Positions 50,988-60,772 of a stretch of 64,000 nucleotides of DNA are shown here, piece after piece. The stretch comes from Psettodes erumei. Lineage: Eukaryota > Chordata > Actinopteri > Pleuronectiformes > Psettodidae. The notes under the pieces were generated by a model, which saw nothing but the letters and a program-made list of their open reading frames with translations, was not told where the DNA came from and did no database searches. Position 1 is the first letter of the stretch; each line of letters starts with the position of its first letter. The DNA lies in contig JAFBJZ010000410.1 in NCBI GenBank assembly GCA_016785225.1, positions 868,001-932,000 of the forward strand. The letters run 5' to 3'. The translations under genes and the position numbers were made by a program.

Positions 50988-51020
<33 letters not shown>
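50988..51020. repeat. (TG)n microsatellite
   Basis: TG dinucleotide run in the gpd2 3' region. Confidence 0.92.
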
Positions 51021-51026
<6 letters not shown>

Positions 51027-53499
51027 GCATGTGTGCGTCACGTCCTTCACTGACTCTGCCTCATTCACTTTTATACAGATCTTTTATAGTTCCTGTTCAT
51101 TTGAAACCTTATCGATGCTGATTGTTGTATCTTCTACGCGATGCAGCTTGTTCACACGGCAACTGAGCTTTTGATGAGGCTTTTATTTTACGGCTCCATC
51201 ATTTCCTAAAGGTTTTCTGGAAAGATCTACCTTTTGTTTGTTACCTGGAGCTTCTTATAAACCACATTTTCTTAGAAATAATCAATGAGAGCTGGATATG
51301 AAAAGCACAAGCGCCGATGTTACTTTCACAGAGAGTTCAAACCTGAAGTCAAGTGCAGATGTGGAAGATGTGGCAGCTGAAAAACAGAACATCATGATTT
51401 GGGCATTTTAGACATCAGGTCTTTCCAGTAAACTTCCTGTTAGGAAATGAAATTAAAAAGCGTGAGGAAGGCGTCGTCGTGACGTTTCTGTTATTTGCAT
51501 GTTACACACTCTCCTCTTAAAGCTCTCTGAGATGTTTCTGAACTCCTCCTGCTGCCTGCTCTTAAAACGGAGGAGATGTAGGTTCATCTGGATCAAGCGG
51601 TGGAAGTTGAACCTTCGCATCGTCTCGTTCCACACGACCAAGCGAACCACTGATACCGAGGTTTACACGACTGAGGTCTCCAGCTTTAGCGTTACTGTTT
51701 GATAATGTTGATTTCTTTTTTAATCACTGCTCTTTCTTCTGTTCTTTCCATGTGTGATTTCAAGAATTATTTATTCTTTTTCTCCCTTATATATATAAAC
51801 ACAGAGATGATAGATTTATGGACATTGCAAATGGCATCAGAATAATAGGATGTAAAAGAGACTCAGAGCTATAATCTTTATTTTTATCATGTGTGATTGA
51901 AGTGGATTTTATTTCCGAGATCAGAAAAGCTGCATTAACGCACATCCAGTACACTGATAGATTATAATCCTGCATGCTCTCAGCTGATGTGTGCACTGTT
52001 CCTATGATGCATGACATTGCATGCTTTACCTTCAGTGATAAGTGATTGTTATGTTTTTTTTGTTTTATGGGTGGATGGAAAAGTACTATATGAATGTTAA
52101 GTAACGTGCCTCGATGTGCCTAACACGTGACACTTCACCATTTACCCTCATGTTAAAACCAGGAAATCATGTCTATATGTTTATATCTTTTATAGCAGAG
52201 AAGGATTTCAAGTGTCCTGTATGTCACTGTTTGTGAGAACAGAGGCCTGTTGTGTAACTTTTTGTTCTCACATTTGGTCAGATTTTTTTAGCAGTTATTA
52301 TATGATGAGATTGTTCCCACTGTAAAACCCTCCGTGGCTCACACTTGACTTCCTGGATTGGAATTCATCGCCTTCATTCATGGAAACTCTCAAGAGCCCA
52401 GATTAATCCAGTAATCTGACTTGTTTCATGGTAAATGGAGCGGCTCTGTTAGAGCTTTTTATCGTGAGAGATGTGTGATGCTGTGCTTCCTTATTGCCTT
52501 CATGTTAGGATTTCTACTCATTGCTAACTGCAGGTGTTGAGATTTTGTTTTGGATTATTTTTATTTTCTTTTACGCAACCCTTCTCCCTCCCCCACCCCA
52601 ATGTTCCAAACACTGTAATTGTTACCGAAGTGTGCGTATCAGTGCGCGGTCACATGGGGGTTGGACGACAATACCCCCACAGCGAGGACCCTTCACACGG
52701 CTCATGGGCAGCACGACGTAAATCCTGATGTTTGATTGTCTTCTTTTGGATGAAATTACAGCTTTATCCAGACTCAAAGAGAATCATATTCCACGTTCTT
52801 CTACTTTTCCACCGCTACTGTAAAAAATACTGTGAGTCCGTCTTCAGGTAAAAAAAAAAGAAACGAAGCAATTATCTAATTAAATGTATCTGGTTGCTTG
52901 GAAATCCTTTGTGCAGTTTTTGTGTTTCTTGCCTGGCGTCATGAGAGGTGATGTGACAGCCTGTGAACGGGACAGACAAGAGGTATTACTTAAACGTTTA
53001 TCTTTTTCTGAATTTAGTTTGGAATTGGATTTGGAATCTATTAACTGTTTTCTGTTTCATCTCATCGGGTGACGTCTGCATCTGACAGCTGCTGCTGCAG
53101 ATGTGATACGGTGGAGGGCTCAAGAACGGCAACTCAGAGGACGTTGTGGTGAGATTGTTGTTTTTGTATTTTTTTTTATTAACCTACAATTGAACGTATT
53201 TCCTGCCTGACTGCTGACATCTAATGTTTAACGAAGCGAGAGACAGCAGCTCCTGTACGCTCAGATGTGCAGCCAGCTTAGTGCTGATCATTCATCGATA
53301 CATGATGATAAAGGTGGAGTTAGTTGGAGGCTGGGCTCAGTGTTGCCTCTCTGTCTGTAGTTGTAAAACACTGGGTCAGGTTGCACCACCGCCAAAACAT
53401 CCGCCCTCACATCGGTTCTCACAAGGATAGAAAAACACACACACACACTGCAAACCGGGGTGAAAAACATCCTTTTCTCCTGAAAGGTCACGGTGGAAT

Positions 53500-53680
53500 T
53501 TGAATGACAGCTTTAAATCCTGCGCTCATATTACAATCTGCCGCGGAGACGCCGGCTGAGGGCCGTCTTCTGAAATGGAAAGGCCGGGAGTACAGGGACA
53601 TAATTAATTGTAATGAATAATGGGACCAATCTGGCTGGCATATGACCACTAATGCTCTTCTTTTTTTTCTCTCTGGAGGA
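53500..53680. promoter_or_regulatory. Conserved-looking noncoding block 1 downstream of gpd2
   Basis: A GC-rich half (TGCCGCGGAGACGCCGG) joins an AT-rich half with ATAATTAATTGTAATGA, a cluster of homeodomain cores. Little repeat content. Enhancer-like by eye only. Confidence 0.25.
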
Positions 53681-53969
53681 TTAGGACAGTGATGCCCACC
53701 ACTCCAAGGTGTCTGCCTGCACACTAATTGAAAAAAAAAAAAGGTGGTGTCAACTGTCTTCCTCTATTGTCTTCATCCTCTCCTCAGTACAAAGGTAAAT
53801 TACTGAGCCTTTTCCTTTTGACTTTAAACATACAAACAGATCATAACTATGCTTCTTTTTTGTGTTATGATGCAAAACAAAGTGTTCTCCTTGCCTGGAG
53901 ACTTTTTTTTTTTTTTGCTCCCTTGCTACTAATCCATCTATGCTTTGCATGTTAGCAGAGTTAGGACCC

Positions 53970-54300
53970 TCAGCAGCCCATCAACCTGAGTGCCAGTGTC
54001 AAGTAATTAGAAAATTTATGAGTGGAAATTATCTGCCTCCCCCTCCACACCCCCCTTTGTCACAAAAAAAGTGTTTTTGTGAGTTTTAATTAGTGAGTGA
54101 GAGCACAGGGGAGGCAACAAACCCTCATTTACTCAGCTAATAATTATGGTAAATAAGGTGATGATTAACCGATGGCTCGGGAAGTTAATCACGCAAGAAG
54201 GGAAGTTCAAATATTGACATGGGAGAGAGCAGGACTTCCTAATTTAATCTATCATTATCTGGTGTTATTTTTGCCTTTAATTGCAAGTGAAAGTCCTTAA
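53970..54300. promoter_or_regulatory. Conserved-looking noncoding block 2 downstream of gpd2
   Basis: Dense TAATTA-type and related motifs (GTAATTAGAAAAT, TTTAATTAGTGAG, CTAATAATTATGG, TTAATCTATCATTATC). This density is typical of vertebrate developmental enhancers. No conservation test was possible. Confidence 0.3.
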
Positions 54301-55066
54301 ACGAGGAGTTAACTCTTGAACATCACCGTGAAATGTGACGTTCAGGTTCCTCCTTCGGACTTTGAGACGGCTCACGATGTGTAAAAGGTGCAGGGGAGAA
54401 GAAGTGCCCGGTGAACCCTGAAATATCTCCACATTATGGGGTGAAATAATGGCTCGGCTCCCTCTGGGGCTACCCTTGAACCTCCTGGGGGGGGACAAAG
54501 ACCCCGCTCTGAAAGGTGTCATGACATTTACTGGGGTCGCTCGCAGGCTTTGCGCCTGTCGGTGCGGAGACAGGAAGCTCTTTCAGCTGCTTTTCAATGG
54601 GCAACTGCCAATCAGCCGAAAGAGGTTAAGATTCCTCTTGTCATGTAAATCAGTGCCGGTGTGTTTCACGACAAAATGTGGACTGCAGTTACAGTGTGTT
54701 TAGTCACGGCAGTTAATGGCAGCTCAATGAAGGCGACTCTTCGTGCAGCTCTTCCTCACACTGTGTCTCTGCCGCACAAACCAGATGTGATATTCAACCT
54801 GATGCTTGTCGTGGACTCTCCTCCTGCTCCAAGGTGCTGGACTGTGGTGTCATCCAGGAGCTCAAACGTCCCTTCACCCTGCTGCAGGATGAAGAAGGAT
54901 GGTGCAACAGATGAAATGTGTGATAAATGGGTTGGATTTAGATTTGGCAAAGGTGAGCTCGTGGTGATGCTGGAAAACACGCAGACAAATGCAAAATAAA
55001 ACCAGTTAAGATATATTAAACATTCCGATTAACAGTTTAAAAAGTTTGTTAACTAACGATAACTCT

Positions 55067-55109
55067 CCATCTGCAGCAGCTGTGACCAGGTGACCTCTGT
55101 GATTTTTCT
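55067..55109 (+). repeat. Left copy of a 43-bp inverted pair
   Basis: Its reverse complement matches 57195-57237 at 39 of 43 positions. Shared core read on the plus strand here: GACCAGGTGACCTC. The flanks are unrelated. Confidence 0.7.
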
Positions 55110-56040
55110 GACAGGTCGCCTGCAATGATTTTTGAAGTCCAGCAGATGTCGCTATTAAGCGATACACTGACACAGGGTCAGCACAGTTAGTGTTGTGCCC
55201 CACATCCTCTATGGGGCGTCATCTACCATCACTAGAAGGACCAAGGAATAGCATTTCATGAATGCTTCACAGTATAAACAATATTAAATGCATAAAAGGT
55301 CACAGTGTGTATTGTGACTGCTTTTCAGTGTGTCTGCTGTTGTCTGGACTCATCGACTGGATGTTCCTGCACCCGGACCTGGTCAGTTGTGATCCAGCAG
55401 CGTGGGCGAGCTCACTGCTGGGGGCTGCTGATTGTGAGACAGAGGAAACTGTAGGTCTGTCTCCCTCTTGTGGCTATCACAGTAACACAACACCTCACAA
55501 AACATGTCACAGTATTATGTGTTTTAGAAATGCACAACTTTACTGTACTGGAAGACACCAGAAGCCACGTGACATGCAGAGGATATCAGATGTTTCTACA
55601 TGTCCAGTGTATTGATAAACCTGTGGGTAGTACATTAGGCACACTTGCCTTGAAGTGTAAAACATGCAACAACTGCAATAACTCATCTTCCTTTATGAAA
55701 GGGTGTAATGCTAAGTTGTAATTTGAAAAAACTGGTTTAAAGACATGCTGACGTAAGACTTTAAGTAATGTCAAGATGTGTGTCAACGTTGAACGCATCG
55801 CTGCTGTTTTACGTCGGCACACTGGCGACAATAAAGTGACGTGACATAAACGTCTGTGTTAGTAAACAGATGACGCGTGGAATAAAAAACACTGAAAATA
55901 AAAGTGAGGAGCGAGCGGAGCGTGAGCAGATGTGCGTGTGTCAGTCAACACTTAGACTTTGAAATGACAGCCCGTGACTGAGCGCCATCTGTGACGACAC
56001 AGTGACGTGTACAAAAGGCTGTCCTGAGCACCCTGCAGCC
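55110..56040. other. Gene-free DNA left of the tRNA-like cluster
   Basis: No spliceable gene was found. An AATAAA occurs near 55831 on the plus strand without an associated reading frame. Confidence 0.5.
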
Positions 56041-56043
56041 ATG

Positions 56044-56128
56044 GGTCCTGTTTGCTTGATTGGTTTGGCACGGGTTCCCGATCTTCCTGTCTGGAGTGTG
56101 CACGTGTTCGAGTCCCGCATTCGGGACC
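56044..56128 (+). pseudogene. tRNA-like module (degenerate, 85 nt)
   Basis: Ends can pair as a 7-bp acceptor stem (GGTCCTG with CGGGACC, one G-U). An A-box-like TTGCTTGATTGGTTTGGC can form a 4-bp D stem, and a B-box-like GTGTTCGAGTCCC follows. The anticodon and T stems pair poorly, so this is more likely a tRNA pseudogene or tRNA-derived SINE head than a working tRNA. Confidence 0.45.
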
Positions 56129-56269
56129 GGCTGGCTTGTGGTCAATTTGTAAAGTTAATTTAAAAAAAAACGATCGCTTAGATCGTCATTCGATGTAATT
56201 TCCTCCTGAGGATGTCCTTCATCCTCAATAGTCATCAAATTCTTTGAATAGTCAAATTCGATTCGACCC

Positions 56270-56290
56270 CTGGCGGTAAATTGCCGCCAG
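56270..56290. repeat. Short perfect inverted repeat
   Basis: CTGGCGG and CCGCCAG flank a 7-nt spacer (TAAATTG), giving a 7-bp stem. It lies between the first tRNA-like module and the long hairpin. Confidence 0.7.
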
Positions 56291-56339
56291 TAAATTTAAA
56301 ATCAATCCAGCTACGTGAAATCATTCCCGGCAGGAAGCC

Positions 56340-56470
56340 TCATGGCGTTGTTTGCGGGGAGGGGGCGCTCATCGCACCCCCTGGGGGGCGGGCTCTAGGA
56401 GTTTCTCCTAGGGTCCCGCCCTCCAGGGGGTGGGAGGGAGCGACCTCCCCCCGCACGCAGCGCCATGCCT
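56340..56470. repeat. Long near-palindromic GC-rich hairpin
   Basis: Arms meet at a 5-nt loop (56401-56405). The inner 26-27 bp, 56375-56400 against 56406-56432, pair almost perfectly (CACCCCCTGG on the left with CCAGGGGGTG on the right, TCTAGGA with TCCTAGG-like). Pairing continues outward through GGGGAGG/CCTCCCC and CGCTC/GAGCG to CATGGCG at 56341 and CGCCATG at 56461, about 60-65 bp per arm with small bulges. The G+C content is far above its surroundings. Confidence 0.8.
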
Positions 56471-56497
56471 CGGGAGCCCGTGCCAAGCCAATCAGGC
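56464..56497 (-). pseudogene. tRNA-like half module (A-box region only)
   Basis: Read on the minus strand, TGATTGGCTTGGCACGGG followed by CTCCCGA nearly repeats the module at 56058-56083 (TGATTGGTTTGGCACGGG then TTCCCGA). The 3' half is replaced by the right arm of the long hairpin, so the hairpin appears built onto or from a tRNA-like sequence. Confidence 0.45.
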
Positions 56498-56584
56498 AGG
56501 GGCCGTTTTATCAAAATTTTCCAAAAAAATTTTGAAAAGAGATGAATCTCATCCCTCCAGGCTGGAGATGCCGGCAGCATCCCC

Positions 56585-56665
56585 AACCTGGGTTCGAACT
56601 TGCGTCCCCTGTGACAGCACGGCACGGAAGAGCTGTGCTTTACCAATCAAGCCACGAGTGGACAT
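56585..56665 (-). pseudogene. tRNA-like module
   Basis: On the minus strand: A-box-like TGGCTTGATTGGTAAAGC with a perfect D stem (GCTT/AAGC), an ACAGC...GCTGT stem with an oversized loop, and B-box-like AAGTTCGAACCC. The acceptor stem is not convincing. Related to the other modules by the shared TTGATTGG D loop. Confidence 0.45.
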
Positions 56666-56669
56666 GAAC

Positions 56670-57190
56670 GTTACTCGTCACCAGTTTATTTTGACCCTCA
56701 TCTGGACACCACTCCCAAACATTACCATGGTTACTTTATGTACTTTACGTTTCGCTTCGTGACGGGCTGTCATTTAAAAATGGCTTCAGTGTGTTGACAT
56801 ACAACAGCAGCGACACTTCACGGCTGATACTTTGACGTTACTTTAACATGGACTCATGAAGAGCTCGGTTTCGGTACATAGGAACTGTATGTTGCTGTGG
56901 ATGAGGTCATGTGAACACACTGTCGTGTCAGAGTTACAGTGAACACAGCAGCTGTTGTGATGACGGGATTATTTAACTTTGCTGTACGATTGGGCTGACG
57001 AGACTCGAGATGCTCTGATAGTGTTTAACTACAGGATCAACGACAAACTACACAGAGCGCACACTTACGTCACAACTGGACATGTTTATTTCGACACGGC
57101 TCCACATGTAAAACTGTCACAGTATAGTGATGCATAACAAAGTCAAAAACACACAACCAGTCTTGTTTTCCTCTGTTCGTGATCCAACAG
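56670..57190. other. Gene-free spacer inside the tRNA-like cluster
   Basis: No gene, repeat or clear motif was recognised. Confidence 0.5.
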
Positions 57191-57194
57191 CAGG

Positions 57195-57237
57195 AGAAAA
57201 ATCACACAGGTCACCTGGTCACGGCTGCAGCAGACGG
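57195..57237 (-). repeat. Right copy of a 43-bp inverted pair
   Basis: Shared core read on the plus strand here: GAGGTCACCTGGTC-like, with C in place of the third G. The 2.1 kb between the copies contains the tRNA-like modules and the long hairpin, so they could be termini of an element or two scattered copies of a short repeat. Confidence 0.65.
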
Positions 57238-57718
57238 CGAATCAGCTGTGTCAGTTCGTGTGGAGGTGACGTCACATTAGAGCGACAGAGCTGTAGTTCT
57301 ACGGTCCGTTGCCGTTGTCCGACCTGAGCATTTTCTCTTTGGTCTTGTCCTCCCTTGTGAAAGAGTCCGGTGTTGTGACGTTTACTCCAAAGCGAGTCCA
57401 AAGACGCCGAGAAGTGGGACACGTGGACGTGTTGACGCTCCAACGACGTCAAAGTTGTGTTTTTGTGTCGATCTCGAGGACAGACACGGCAACACACGAC
57501 AGACTCCATGCTCCTCGACTCCGTGCGTTAGTTAATCTCCGTCGATGTGCAACAACGGCCCCGGACAAAGGTTCCTACCCCGGTATTTCGCCGAGTGTTA
57601 CTGAATACAGGATCTTCTTTGGGGAGATGAAGGAATAATATAAGAGTATATGGCAACATTAAACCTTTGAACCTGTAAAAAGATTAAATGAAAAAGAAAG
57701 TTTAAATGTGTCAAGCTG
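57238..57718. other. Gene-free spacer inside the tRNA-like cluster
   Basis: Sequence with scattered CpGs and short GACGT-type motifs. No reading frame with family resemblance was found. Confidence 0.45.
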
Positions 57719-57792
57719 GTCTTGAACCAGCAATCTCTCCAGTGAAAACGCACATGTTTGTCCCCTGCGCCACAGCACAGGTTGAGTGATGT
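57719..57792 (-). pseudogene. tRNA-like module, possibly Glu-type
   Basis: On the minus strand: A-box-like TGTGGCGCAGGGG, a GTGCGTTTTCACTGG segment in the anticodon position (UUC-like loop, resembling tRNA-Glu), and B-box-like GCTGGTTCAAGACC. Pairing is imperfect. Confidence 0.4.
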
Positions 57793-57845
57793 TGTGGATC
57801 ACTCTTTTCACTACATATATCCAAAAGGGCCGGCTGAAAAAAAGG

Positions 57846-57925
57846 GGAGAGAACACGGGATTTGAACTTCGCTCGATGACACCGAAAACCGTCGCTCTAC
57901 CGGAGCACTACCTGTCTTCCGGATT
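57846..57925 (-). pseudogene. tRNA-like module, possibly Glu-type
   Basis: On the minus strand: TAGTGCTCCGGTAGAGC with a GCTC/GAGC D stem, a GACGGTTTTCGGTGTC anticodon-arm-like segment, and B-box AAGTTCAAATCCC. A further lone B-box-like TCCCTGGTTCAAGA (minus strand) lies at 57961-57974. Confidence 0.45.
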
Positions 57926-58017
57926 GACCAGTCCTCCACCTTCGTGGGATTCATGTCTACTCTTGAACCAGGGACAACGTAAAATGAGACAAAGCCTTTT
58001 TCATCCCATGTATAGCT

Positions 58018-58100
58018 TTTAGTGCAAAGAATTTAGGTAGGAGTGAGGCCTCCCATTTGTATTTTTGGTGCAAATAATTTAGGTGGGAGTGGGATGTCAC
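58018..58100. repeat. 27-bp direct repeat, two copies
   Basis: Copies at 58022-58048 and 58068-58094, differing at four positions, share GTGCAAA(G/T)AATTTAGGT. They lie between the tRNA-like modules and the satellite array and may be diverged edge units. Confidence 0.6.
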
Positions 58101-58239
58101 CTGTCATTTATCCACAGTAAGAAATTTGTACATTATACATTTTTAACAGCTGTCCACTATAAAAAGTTTGCACACGAGTAAAAGAAATTTTAGCCGGTTT
58201 GCACTGTATAAAATTAAGTAAATAAAGTAAGTAAAATAG

Positions 58240-60095
58240 TCTTTAATTCTTTACAATGGGCAACAGTTAAATGTTTTATCAAGTGTTTTATGTTGTACAG
58301 TAAACAACAGTGAACAAATTTTATAGGGTTTAATTTGTTACTTTGGGCAATGGTTAAATTTTTTATATTGGTTCATTTTTTACAGTGGGCAACAGTTGAA
58401 ATTTTTTATAGTGTTTAACTTGTTACGTTGCACTGGTTAAAACTAAAAATATTTGTATGGTGTAACCAATTGAAAATAGTCTTAGTGCATTTTTTGTCAA
58501 AAATAGTTTTATAGTGTGTTTAGTCAAAATATTTTTTATAGTGTATTAGTCAAAATATTTTTTATAGTGTATTAGTCAAAATATTTTTTATAGTGTATTT
58601 AGTCAAAATATTTTTTATAGTGTATTTGGTCAAAATATTTTTTATAGTGTATTAGTCAAAACATTTTTTATAGTGTATTAGTCAAAATATTTTTTATAGT
58701 GTGTTTGGTCAAAATATTTTTTATAGTGTGTTTAGTCAAAATATTTTTTATAGTGTATTTAGTCAAAATATTTTTTATAGTGTATTCAGTTAAAAATAGT
58801 TTTATAGTGTGTTTAGTCAAAATATTTTTTATAGTGTATTTAGTCAAAACATTTTTTATAGTGTATTAGTCAAAATATTTTTTATAGTGTATTAGTCAAA
58901 ATATTTTTTATAGTGTATTTAGTCAAAACATTTTTATAGTGTGTTTAGTCAAAAATATTTTTTATAGTGTATTTAGTCAAAATATTTTTATAGTGTGTTT
59001 AGTCAAAATATTTTATTATAGTGTTTTGGTCAAAATATTTTTTATAGTGTATTAGTCAAAATATTTTTTATAGTGTGTTTGGTCAAAATATTTTTTATAG
59101 TGTATTTAGTCAAAATATTTTTTATAGTGTATTTAGTCAAAATATTTTTTATAGTGTATTAGTCAAAATATTTTTTATAGTGTATTAGTCAAAATATTTT
59201 TTATAGTGTATTTAGTCAAAATATTTTTTATAGTGTATTAGTCAAAATATTTTTTATAGTGTGTTTTTTATAGTCAATTTTTTTTATAGTGTATTTAGTC
59301 AAAATATTTTTTATAGTGTATTTAGTCAAAATATTTTTTATAGTGTGTTTAGTCAAAATATTTTTTTATAGTGTGTTTTAGTCAAAATATTTTTTATAGT
59401 GTATTTAGTCAAAATATTTTTTTATAGTGTATTAGTCAAAATATTTTTTATAGTGTATTTAGTCAAAAATTTTTTATAGTGTATTTGTCAAAATATTTTT
59501 TTAGTCAAAATATTTTTTATAGTGTATTAGTCAAAATATTTTTTTATAGTGTATTTAGTCAAAATATTTTTTATAGTGTATTTGGTCAAAATATTTTTTA
59601 TAGTGTATTAGTCAAAATATTTTTTATAGTGTATTTGGTCAAAATATTTTTTATAGTGTATTTAGTCAAAACATTTTTTATAGTGTATTTAGTCAAAATA
59701 TTTTTATAGTTTTTAGTCAAAATATTTTTTATAGTGTATTTAGTCAAAATATTTTTTATAGTGTATTTAGTCAAAATATTTTTTATAGTGTATTAGTCAA
59801 AAAATTTTTTATAGTGTATTTAGTCAAAATATTTTTTATAGTGTATTAGTCAAAATATTTTTTATAGTGTATTAGTCAAAATATTTTTTATAGTGTATTT
59901 AGTCAAAATATTTTTTATAGTGTATTTGGTCAAAATATTTTTTATAGTGTATTTAGTCAAAATATTTTTTATAGTGTATTTAGTCAAAATATTTTTTATA
60001 GTGTATTTAGTCAAAATATTTTTTATAGTGTATTAGTCAAAATATTTTTTATAGTGTATTTGGTCAAAATATTTTTTATAGTGTGTCTGGTCAAA
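58240..60095 (+). repeat. AT-rich satellite array, forward-orientation arm
   Basis: About 60 head-to-tail copies of a 26-27-bp unit, GTGTATTTAGTCAAAATA followed by TTTTTTATA, fill 58490-60095. Variants are one T shorter or read TTTGGTC. Units are nearly identical in the middle and increasingly diverged towards 58240 (GGGCAACAGTTAAA forms). No protein is encoded; open frames across it are artefacts of the repeat. Confidence 0.95.
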
Positions 60096-60129
60096 AATAG
60101 TGTTGCTTTTTTTACAGTACAAACTGGTT

Positions 60130-60660
60130 AAAATACTTAGATAACACTCTAAAACTATTTTTAACCAGATGCACTCTTAAACTATTTTTGACCAAATGCA
60201 CTCTTAAACTATTTTTAACTGAATACACTATAAAAAATATTTTGACTAATACACTATAAAAAATATTTTGACCAAATACACTATAAAAAATATTTTGACT
60301 AATACACTATAAAAAATATTTTGACCAAATACACTATAAAAAATGTTCTTGCCAAACACACTATAAAAAATATTTTGACCAAATGCACTATGAAATTACT
60401 TTTTAATCAAATACACTATTAAAAGTATTTTAACCAAATGCACTTTTAAACTATTTTTGACCAAGTGCATTATAAAAAATTGTAACCGTTGTCTGCTGTA
60501 AAAAATTAAACATTATGAAAATATTTTTAATCATTGGCCATTGTAAAAAAAAATTGCAAAAGTTAAAATCTTTAGCCATTTTGCCTTGTAAAAAAACAAA
60601 GTATCAAATATTTTTCAAGCCGTTCTGCACTGTTAAAAATATATTTGCTACTGGTTCCTT
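60130..60660 (-). repeat. AT-rich satellite array, inverted arm
   Basis: The same unit as the adjacent array but in reverse complement (ACACTATAAAAAATATTTTG, with GACCAAAT or GACTAAT linkers). About 13 clear copies end near 60480, then diverged copies. Outer units here (AACCGTTGTCTGCTGTAA) are complements of the outer units of the forward arm (TTACAGTGGGCAACAGTT), so the two arms share the same inner-to-outer order. Confidence 0.9.
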
Positions 60661-60756
60661 TTAAGTACATCTATTAATGTTTGTACTAAAAATATTTTAC
60701 ATAATTATGGTGGAAGTTCATTAAACAGCGTGACAACAGTGTACTCACCTTTTTCC

Positions 60757-60772
60757 CCACTGGATGGCAGTG
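60757..60772 (+). promoter_or_regulatory. Weak CTCF-like motif beyond the satellite
   Basis: CCACTGGATGGCAGTG resembles the CTCF consensus with one core mismatch. Low confidence. Confidence 0.2.

Larger units (their letters stand above)
50740..53490 (+). other. gpd2 3' UTR and downstream intergenic DNA
   Basis: The stop codon is followed by a short spacer, a 21-A tract (50786-50806) and a GT microsatellite (50988-51020). No canonical AATAAA was found close downstream; ATTAAA variants occur near 51451 and 52880, so the gpd2 3' end is not settled. The rest is AT-rich without a gene model. Confidence 0.45.

Noticed and set aside
59479..59709. 76-codon open frame with a repeating FSQNIFYSV-type sequence
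   Set aside because: It is a translation of the AT-rich satellite unit; there is no start context, splice structure or family resemblance.
58240..60660. CRISPR-like regular spacing of repeats
   Set aside because: There are no unique spacers: the units abut each other, and the genome is vertebrate.
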